Program-made: the position numbers and the translations under genes | Notes under the pieces: generated by a model | Database searches by the model: none | The model's input: only the letters and a program-made list of their open reading frames with translations | What the model was told of the DNA's origin: nothing | From: Larus michahellis | Taxonomy: Eukaryota; Chordata; Aves; Charadriiformes; Laridae | Assembly (NCBI RefSeq): GCF_964199755.1 | Contig: NC_133910.1 | Location: 4,052,501 to 4,116,500 of the forward strand | DNA length: 64,000 nt | Reading direction: 5' to 3' | In this document: positions 56,644-64,000 of the stretch, in pieces | How positions within the stretch are numbered: position 1 is the first letter of the stretch | Layout: the number at the start of each line of letters is the position of its first letter

Positions 56644-59600
56644 CTGCTGCTTTACACCCCTGCCTGTGTAGGAGAGTTGACTGCCAAGAAGAAAGGGATG
56701 GGCATTAAGGTTTTCCACAGCATAAAGGGATTCGTGTTGCTCTGCTTGGATAAATGAGTGGATTTTTCTTGTCTCAAACCTGAAAGTGGGTTAGGCGTGT
56801 AGGAGAGTAGCTGTCTTTTTTGAAGCCTGTAACATCAACAGTTGTCACTTGAAAGACAGCACAAGAGCTGCTGGCTCAAAGCGCGCTGCAATAATCAGGA
56901 GATTACTGACGGCTGCTGTTGCGTTTGAAGCGATGCCCTGGATTTGTCGCCTTTGTAGCTCCTTCTGCAGTCGAGCCCAGCAAAGCTTCATCTGTAGCTC
57001 CTCAAGGACCCCCACACCCCAGGGCTCCTCTTTAGCCTGACAGTTTGCTGCCGAACGCCATGACGTGGGGGGTCCCTAGACCTTGACCAGGTGATGGCTC
57101 CTTCCCCGTGCCCTTCCTCTGTGCTTTGCTGTTGAAAAGTAACCGCCCGTTGCTCCATCTCCGGAAGGGTTCAGCATCCCCAGAGCTGCCCAGTGCTGGC
57201 CAGTCCCTTCTCCAGTGACAGCCCAGCTCTTGCAGGTGCTGACTGCGTTTCACCGTGCAGCCGTAGCTGTGTCCAGGCTGTCTTGCCATACCTTAAGGCA
57301 GCGATGACGGGAGGGCAGGGCAGGCTGTTGAAACGTAGGAATCCAATATTTTAGGGAGGAGAGGTGTCTGACACTGGTTGTCCCACACCTTAAGGCGGTG
57401 TCCTGGTCCCTGGGCTGTGGCAGGGTGGGAACGTCTCCGTTGACTTTGTAGGCGGGTGATTTGTCACTACGTTTTTCAGATTTTATAGTGAAGGAATACA
57501 ATTACAGATTTAGGGCTGAGCTGATTGCTTAAAGTATTCATTTTGCTGGAGGTTTGCTGGGAAAGGTGCAGCAGTTCAAGGCCAATTCCATTTTTTTACA
57601 TTATTTTTTTTCTTTGCTTCGCTTCCAAACTGGAGAAAAAAAAAAAATAAATAAAAGGAGAGTCACTCCTTCATGTGTTCCTGCTGCAAAGGTGGGAAGG
57701 GCCGCTGCGAGCCCAGCGTGAGAGCCTGCCACAGCCACCTCTAGGACATTTCATCTGACGACTTGAAAGCAAATGCGCCCCGCTTGGTTTGGAGGAGCCC
57801 CGCGAGAGCTGTGCTCACCGCAATCCGCACGCTGCTCGGTGAATAAATCTAGCAGGTATTGCTGGAGTTAGACAGGAAAGTAATGCTCTCTGCCCTTAGG
57901 AAATGCAGGTGTGGAGAGGAAGAGCAGCCACCCCGCGGTGTCTGCGCTGTACCGGCCTCGGAGGAGTATTTGTTGTACCTTTGTAGAGTTGCTCCTTATT
58001 AGGGAGAGTTTGGGGAGAGCCTAGAGGAGCTGAGCCGAGCTGTGGCAGGGGCTTGTCCACGTCTAAGAAGCTCGCAAGTGAGATGTGCGGAGAGTTTTTT
58101 GGAAGATTTAGGTCCGGGGGGGGATCCCAGTTTCTTAAATCCGTTCCTCCCTTGGGACCGTGCTCTCTGCAAAGGCTGTTGTCAGATGCTTTGGCTGCTC
58201 GTGCCTGTCCTGGATGCCTGTTCTGGGGAGACCTGGGCTTCCTCAGCACATGCCTGGGGAGAAGAAGCAGTGGAGCCCAGGGTTAGGAACCAGGGGTTGC
58301 CTTTCCTGAGTCAGCCGCGGGTGCTGGACGTTGCCCTGACCCTCCCAGCCCAGGAGCCGTGGGAAGGCGGAGGCGTTTGCCTGTCCCACAGGGATGCTCT
58401 TGTGCGGGTGTCCTGCCACTCCAGCTCCTCCACACGGTGCCTTGATAGATGTGCCGGGGTAGATGGGTCCAGCAGACTGCCCCTGACCAGCCCCGTTCCA
58501 GCAATAAACCTTTTCCCTCCCACCCTGCTCCCGGTTTTCCCGCAGAGGCTGGTCCATATTGGGTAAGACGTTGAGTTTCGCTGCTGCTAGCTCCGGCGTC
58601 TGGGCATCTCTTCAGCAGCGTGCAAAGCCCAGACCCTTTGGGGGGGGCCACTGCCGGGAACCATGTCAACCCCCCCAGGTCTGCAATGTTGCTGGCGGTA
58701 CAATGCAAGACCAGGGGGCAACGATTGCTTTTCGCAAGCTGGGAATGTTTTAACCTCTCGCGAAGAGAAACCTTGAAACCTTCCACCAGCGGGATTGCTC
58801 CCCTTGTGATAACTGCATGCAGCATACGGCTTAAAAAAATAATTCCTGGCAATTTTTGGAGCAGCATGTGATATGTCGTTTTAGTTTAGCGAACCTTTCT
58901 TTTTTCAGCCTGGGAAGTTAGCTCACGGGTCTAGCTTTTCTTCTTCTTAATCATTAGACAGATGTGGCAGGGCGGTGTAAAAGGCTCACTTCTGTGAAGC
59001 TGGCGAGATACCAGGGTGGCTCATGGGTAAAGCTCTTACTAGAGGGGTTCTGGTGTCTTCCAACCTGGGTGTGTCTATAAAGACGGTGGTTTGAGTGATC
59101 CTCCCGACCGCTCCAGAGTATGCTGTACTGGAGGTGATGTGCGAGCGAGGTGGAATAGAGATGCGGCAAGTGTTTGCCACAGAGGTCGTCAGGCACGGCG
59201 CTGAGACACTAAAACAGAAGATAATGTCTACACGGAGGAAAAATATACTTGGAGATGTTCTTCAGGTTGGCTGCTTCAAGGTAAAGGAAGAGTGAAGCTG
59301 AGGGAGGGTGGCCTTGGGCATCTGCTTTGGTGGTCCTCGATGGACTTGGTGGAGCCTGAAGCTGAGCTGGCCGTAGAGAGGTGTCTCTCGGTGACCCGAT
59401 ACGTGTGGTGAGAAGGGGGGTGGTGGAGCAGGGCTTGTGAAACGGGGTCTAGTTGGGTGAATAATTTCAAATCAGGAAGCGGGAGTGAAATTCGAAGCCA
59501 TTAAACAGTTTTCCTTTGTTTTGCAAAGAAAGCTTTTGAGTTTTTGGTGGTGGTGGTGGTTTGGTTTTGGTTTGCTTTTTGGGAATATCTCAGTGACATC

Positions 59601-60208
59601 TCAGTGTTTTAAAAACAAAATTTCACTTTCAGCTTCAAAACAGCTCTCTCTGTTTCAGTTAAGTGAAGTTAACTTGCACTGAATAAAAGAAAATACGAAA
59701 GAGGTAACTCATCCACAGACAAAGATGAAACCCTTCATTTCTAGGCTGACTCAAAATGACTCATTTTCCTTTTTTTTTTTTTTCTTAGATATTGTGAAAG
59801 TTTTCTGGTTTGACACCGATTTCCACCACCTCCCCCCCCCAGCAATTTCGTTTAACCCTGAGACCTCCCCCGCATCCCCCATCCAGCGTTTTCTCACTGT
59901 CGTCTGTTCAGAGAAGTGTCGCGTCTCTCACGAATGCGCTTTCCCCCACTTAAAGGCAGCGGGAGGAATGAAAAGCGCGTTTATTCATTTTTTGCGAGGC
60001 AGATACAGCCCTGCTGTTCAAACGCGACTTGTCGACTCTGTGTCTGGGGCTCTCCCAAAATCCGCGCTGTTGCCTGAGATGGGCTGTGCAGAGGCAGCAG
60101 AGCAGCATGGGTGAGCGCGTGTGACCTCTGCCTTTCTCAGCTTTATTTGGGATGAATAATAAAGGCTTGAAAACTGGTTTTTGGTGGGAGGAAAGAGATT
60201 TTCCTCTG
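56644..60208. other. Unannotated intron/intergenic stretch
   Basis: Mostly unique sequence. It contains an A-run (57635-57647), an AT-rich stretch near 58840-58960, and an exon-like open stretch at 59789-60110 (see findings). No tRNA or other RNA gene was recognised. Confidence 0.55.
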
Positions 60209-60361
60209 GGTTCTTCTGCCCTGGAGGTTTTTAAAAGGCGAGTAGACATCGTGCTTAGAGAAATGGGTTAGTGATGGCTTTTGTCAGAGTTAGGTTGATG
60301 GTTGGACTAGATCTGAAAGGTCCCTTCCAACCTGGGCGATTCTGTGATTCGCTGATTCTAT
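60209..60361 (+). mobile_element. CR1 LINE 3'-end fragment
   Basis: TTCTGCCCTGGAGGTTTTTA, then GGTTGGACTAGATCTGAAAG, then a tail GATTCTGTGATTCGCTGATT. Confidence 0.9.
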
Positions 60362-60572
60362 AAAAAACCTCTGTCTTTTTCTCCCTGGGAAATTCTCTAG
60401 GTTAGAAGAGAAAAGGAGAGAAAGGAAAACTTAGTTTGAGCTGGGAAGTGATTATGAGTGGGTAGGATGCTCCTGCGCAGCTTTAGAAGGGTATGGGAGT
60501 GGGCACAAACTAGCCTTTGGGCAGGATGCTTTTTACAGGGATTTTGAACCTCAGGGAGAAAACAGGGGTGGA

Positions 60573-60717
60573 GATTTCCACATCCCTGGAGGTGCTCAAG
60601 GCCGGGTTGGACGGGGCTTTGACCTGCTCTAGTGGGAGGTGTCCCTGCCCATGGCAGGGGGGTTGGAACTAGAAGATCTTTAAGTTCCCTTCCAACCCTA
60701 ATAATTCTGCGATCCAG
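60573..60717 (+). mobile_element. CR1 LINE 3'-end fragment
   Basis: CACATCCCTGGAGGTGCTCA to AGATCTTTAAGTTCCCTTCC and a short tail ATTCTGCGATCC. It lies 210 bases after another CR1 tail in the same orientation. Confidence 0.92.
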
Positions 60718-62112
60718 CAACGGGCTTTTCTATAAAGGCTGGTCGTAGTAGAGGTTGACTCATGCCCATATGCTGAGGACGGGGACCTCATCCATAACTG
60801 AAGTTGCAGGAGGCTTCTTCAGTCCCCATGGAGCATCTGTGCCCACCCTCGCCCAAGCTTGATGCCTGCAGAGCCCTCCCTGCCCGGGACCCAGCCACGG
60901 CGAGCCGGGGCTCAGCCTGGGGACACGGGGGAGTGGCGGTGGGTGAAGGTCTGCCGAGGGAGCGCTGAGGGGGTCAGCCCCTCCTGGGGGGTGGTAAAGC
61001 CGTGCCTCCAGCACAGTTTGGGGGTTTGATAGCTTTTCTCTGCACATGGAGGAAATCCTGGTTTAAGTTTATTATAACCCGGAGCTTTCTGAGCTGCGGT
61101 TCAAGCATTATGGGCTGGACCCGACTCATGAGGCTTTGGTGAAATGAGACTTTACAAGAAGAGGGCATCTTTTTGCTTTAGGGGGGGGTGTCTCAGGGTC
61201 CCTGGCCCCAATGCCTGGGAAAGCAGCAGCTCGTGGCATCGAGCAGGTTTGCCATGAAACTCGAAAGCTCGTAGGTACCCACAGACACTTCGGACGTAAA
61301 AGCGCCAGTGGAGGGGGAGAGGTGGGAGGCGAGCAGGTCTGCAAAACGCCGAGCATAAAGCCCTCGGAGGAGCATTCAGCAGTTGAGTAAAGGTTGAAAC
61401 CGCAACAATTCAATAGTTTGTGCAGGAAAATTGGCAGTCGCGAGCGCGGAATGAATCACAAACGCGCACATGTTTTGCCCGAGGTGAAAATCACAGCGCT
61501 TTTGGGCTGCGAAATGTCAGCTTGTTAGGCTGGGAAACACTCATTGGTGATTTTTTTTCTTTATTCTTGTGAGCTGTGTTGAAGGGAGCATGAGGGGAAG
61601 GTCGGGGCTGCTGCTCCTGCTCAGCTCTGCCCCGGGCTGGGCTGTTGTTGGTGCATGAGGCTCTTGTGCTTCTTTCTCTCTCTTATTCCTCCTCCGTTTC
61701 TGCAGATCCCCCGGGGCAGACGGTGCGTGGTAGCTATGTACAACCTCCAGAACACTGTTCCCGATCAAAAGAATTTTAACACCAGGTCAGAGCCTGAGCA
61801 CTGACCCTTGCGACAGCACATCCAAAAGTGAAGGATGCAGAAATAGATCCCTGCCAAGCGCCATGCCTGCCTGCGGTGGGAAACCTTCCCTTTAATTAAG
61901 TGCACTGGTACTAATTTGGGTTCGGACATTAGTCATCAGCTGAGTAACAGGAGCTCGTAGAGGCGCTTGCAAGGTTCAATGGCAAAGCTGGGCTCAGGCA
62001 GGTCCAGGTCCCACAGCTGCTCATGGGAGCAGCGTCCGTCTGTCACCTCTCCCTCAGCTTGGGACCCGTCCTGCTTTGCAGGGACTGCCAGCATCTCCAA
62101 AGTGATTCATTG
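60718..62112. other. Unannotated stretch between CR1 copies
   Basis: Unique sequence. A pyrimidine-rich stretch with a TTTCTGCAG acceptor at 61705 starts an exon-like frame (see findings). Nothing else was recognised. Confidence 0.5.
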
Positions 62113-62652
62113 CACAGAACCACAGAACGGTGGGGGTTGGAAGGGCCCTCTGGAGATCACCCAGTCCCACCCCCGGCCAGAGCAGGGTCACCCAGAGCAG
62201 GTGGCACAGGAACGCGTCCAGGCGGGGTTGGAATGTCTCCAGAGACGGAGACTCCACCACCTCTCTGGGCAGCCTGTGCCAGGGCTCTGCCACCCTCACA
62301 GCAAAGAAGTTCCTCCTCAGGTTTAGGTGGAACTTCCCATGCTCAAGTTTGTGCCCGTTACCCCTTGTCCTGTCCCCGGGCACCACTGAAAAGAGCCTGG
62401 CCCCATCCTCCTGACACCCCCCCTTTCAGTATTTATCAGCGTTGATAAGATCCCCCCTCAGCCGTCTTTTTTTCAGACTGAAGAGACCCAAGTCCCTCAG
62501 CCTTTCTCCATCAGAGAGGTGTTCCAGTCCCCTCAGCATCTTGGTAGCCCTTTGCTGTCCCCTCTCCAGCAGTTCCCTGTCCTTCTTGAACGGGGGAGCC
62601 CGGAACTGGACCCAATGCTCCAGCTGTGGCCTCCCCAGGGCAGAGTAGAGCC
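62113..62652 (-). mobile_element. CR1 LINE fragment
   Basis: Complement of a CR1 end, beginning CACAGAACCACAGAACGGTG, then the C-terminal reverse-transcriptase complement to GGCCTCCCCAGGGCAGAGTA. It is about 110 bases longer at its 5' side than its near-twin at 55258. Confidence 0.95.
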
Positions 62653-63496
62653 TTTTGGCTAAGATCAAGTGTAGTAATTGCAGCATGAAGTGGCTGTATT
62701 TTAGCCAAGGTAAACCATGCGCTGACCTGTAGCTATTCTTTTCAAGGGGAAAATTGGCCTTGCTGAATGCAGGCATGGCTAGGAAGGCTTTTCCCCGAGT
62801 TAGGATGGGTTTGGATGGAGGTAAGAGGTTTGCCAGACACTTGTGCAACAGAGACTCTCCCCAAGCTTTTGAGAAAAAACAGACAGCAGTTGCGTTTGCC
62901 AGCAGTCGGGACCTCAAGTCTCCACCAGGCTCCTCTGGAGCATCCCTGGTCCCGTCGCTGCCAGGCAGGCGGCTGGAGGAGCCTGGCAGGCGGCAGACCG
63001 TGCCCGGGAGCCCGAACGTGGCTGGGGCCCTGGCTCTCTGCCCGCCATGCTTGGCACAGCACGGGAGCATCTCCCTGCCAGCCTTGTGCCCGGCCCCGTG
63101 TCCCCTGTCTGTCCCCTGGCTTTTGCCCTCAAACTCTCTTCCCTGAATGCCAGCTCCTTTCCAAAGCCCACAGTGTTGGTGTGTATCCAGCTTCATGGAT
63201 GCAACAGTCATGTATGCTCTCTGCTTCCAGGACCGTTCAGTACTCCGGGGTGGTGGTTTCCAGGTTTTCTCTGCAGACTGACGTGCTGGAAACACAGCGT
63301 TAATGGTGAAAGCAGCCGTCCTCCTCCTGCCCCGTGAGGGGTTTCTGGCTGGGGGACCATCTACCATCACAAGCGCTGCAGCCTTGTGTTCGCCGCAAAG
63401 ACGTTTGTTGCCAAGTCTCTGCAGTTTTTCACCCCTGAATCCGTGAATTCGTACAAGTCAAAACAGGTTTGAGTGTGAGTTTGTCAGCTCCACGGC
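62653..63496. other. Unannotated stretch
   Basis: Unique, moderately GC-rich sequence between two CR1 copies. No exon was supported. Confidence 0.55.
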
Positions 63497-63787
63497 AAGG
63501 AGCATTACGAGGGCATGCAGTGATAGGACGAGGGGGAACAGTTTCAAACTGAAGGAGCGGAGATTTAGACGAGATCTCAGGAAGAAATTCTTTGCTGTGA
63601 GGGCGGTGAGCCCCTGGCCCAGGTTGCCCAGAGAAGCTGTGGCTGCCCCATCCCTGGAGGGGTTCAAGGCCAGGTTGGACGGGGCTTGGAGCAACCTGGG
63701 CTGGTGGGAGGTGTCCCTGCCCAGGGCAGGGGGTGGCACTGGGTGGGCTTTAAGGTCCCTTCCAACCCGAACCATTCTGCGTGTCTG
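63497..63787 (+). mobile_element. CR1 LINE 3'-end fragment
   Basis: Runs from GGGCATGCAGTGATAGGACG through GCTGTGGCTGCCCCATCCCT and GGGCTTTAAGGTCCCTTCC to a degraded tail (CATTCTGCGTGTCTG). Confidence 0.95.
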
Positions 63788-64000
63788 TATTCCTTTGATG
63801 GGTCTGGAGGGCCATCCGCAGCCACTGCACGGCACGAGGCCAGGGGCATGGCAAATTCTGGGTGGGATCTTTGTCCCCCCTCCAGCTCCTCTTGCAGGGA
63901 AGCGAGAGCAAGGTATGTCCTAGGCGAGCGAGGTGGGACTGGCCTGAGCCAGGCTTTTCCAGTTGCATTATATGCTTTCTCCCTGAGTGAAGTCATCGGT
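63788..64000. other. Window end, nothing recognised
   Basis: Unique sequence up to the end of the window, with no supported feature. Confidence 0.6.

Noticed and set aside
58546..58562. A 17-nt microexon between TTTTCCCGCAG and GTAAGA
   Set aside because: The splice signals look good, but the length is too short to judge. It adds a frameshift, and no neighbouring exons support it.
58985..59090. tRNA-like or SINE-like stretch (TGGCTCATGGGTAAAGC, then GGTTCTGG)
   Set aside because: The A-box-like part is acceptable, but the B box does not fit. I could not pair a cloverleaf, and no SINE tail follows.
62426..63370. A 314-codon minus-strand open frame
   Set aside because: Its C-terminal third is the translated CR1 fragment. 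The rest has no recognisable domain and no start or splice support.
1..64000. CRISPR arrays, operons, prokaryotic mobile elements, rRNA genes
   Set aside because: None is expected or seen. The exon/intron structure, CR1 elements and CpG island show vertebrate nuclear DNA.

Overview
This is vertebrate, almost certainly avian, nuclear DNA. At least nineteen CR1 LINE fragments with the bird-type 3' end (repeated ATTCTATG tails, 'GATGATCTTAAAGGTCCCTTCCAACC'-like ends) are scattered through it. The coding sequence is split into short exons with GT/AG boundaries, and a CpG island marks a second promoter. The species cannot be named from the sequence. The human counterpart of the main gene lies at 9q34.3, which corresponds to chicken chromosome 17; that placement is background knowledge, not something seen here.

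Region 1 (1-30.7 kb, + strand) is the 3' end of CACNA1B, the pore-forming alpha-1B (CaV2.2, N-type) calcium channel subunit. Ten constitutive coding exons were read at 961-1057, 11058-11166, 13127-13234, 14668-14780, 15716-15843, 16947-17073, 17675-17785, 22785-22992, 23157-23368 and 26398-26934. Their phases join without a break into 582 residues plus a stop codon. They cover the pre-IQ region, the IQ-like calmodulin site, the long cytoplasmic tail with a RIM-BP-type SH3 ligand, and a C-terminal D-x-W-C PDZ ligand. A 3' UTR of about 3.7 kb with strong G and A tracts ends at overlapping ATTAAA/AATAAA signals near 30.67 kb.

Two signals in this gene stand out. A 36-nt, phase 0/0 candidate microexon at 19587-19622 would encode twelve residues that align with a cassette segment of the paralogue CaV2.1 and that I do not find in the standard mammalian CaV2.2 protein. 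The last exon begins with GGCAG after an AG, so it has a tandem acceptor like the one in CACNA1A that switches the C-terminus. Here the second acceptor would stop the protein three codons later and remove both presynaptic scaffold motifs.

Region 2 (30.7-35.7 kb) is intergenic and carries two probable MIR/L2-like remnants. Region 3 (about 35.7-36.6 kb) is a CpG island with GC boxes and a likely first coding exon (35901-35994) for an unidentified secreted or membrane protein with a signal peptide, ending in phase 1. Region 4 (36-64 kb) is probably its first intron or intergenic DNA. It holds most of the CR1 copies, a few AT-rich unique islands, and some unproven exon-like stretches.
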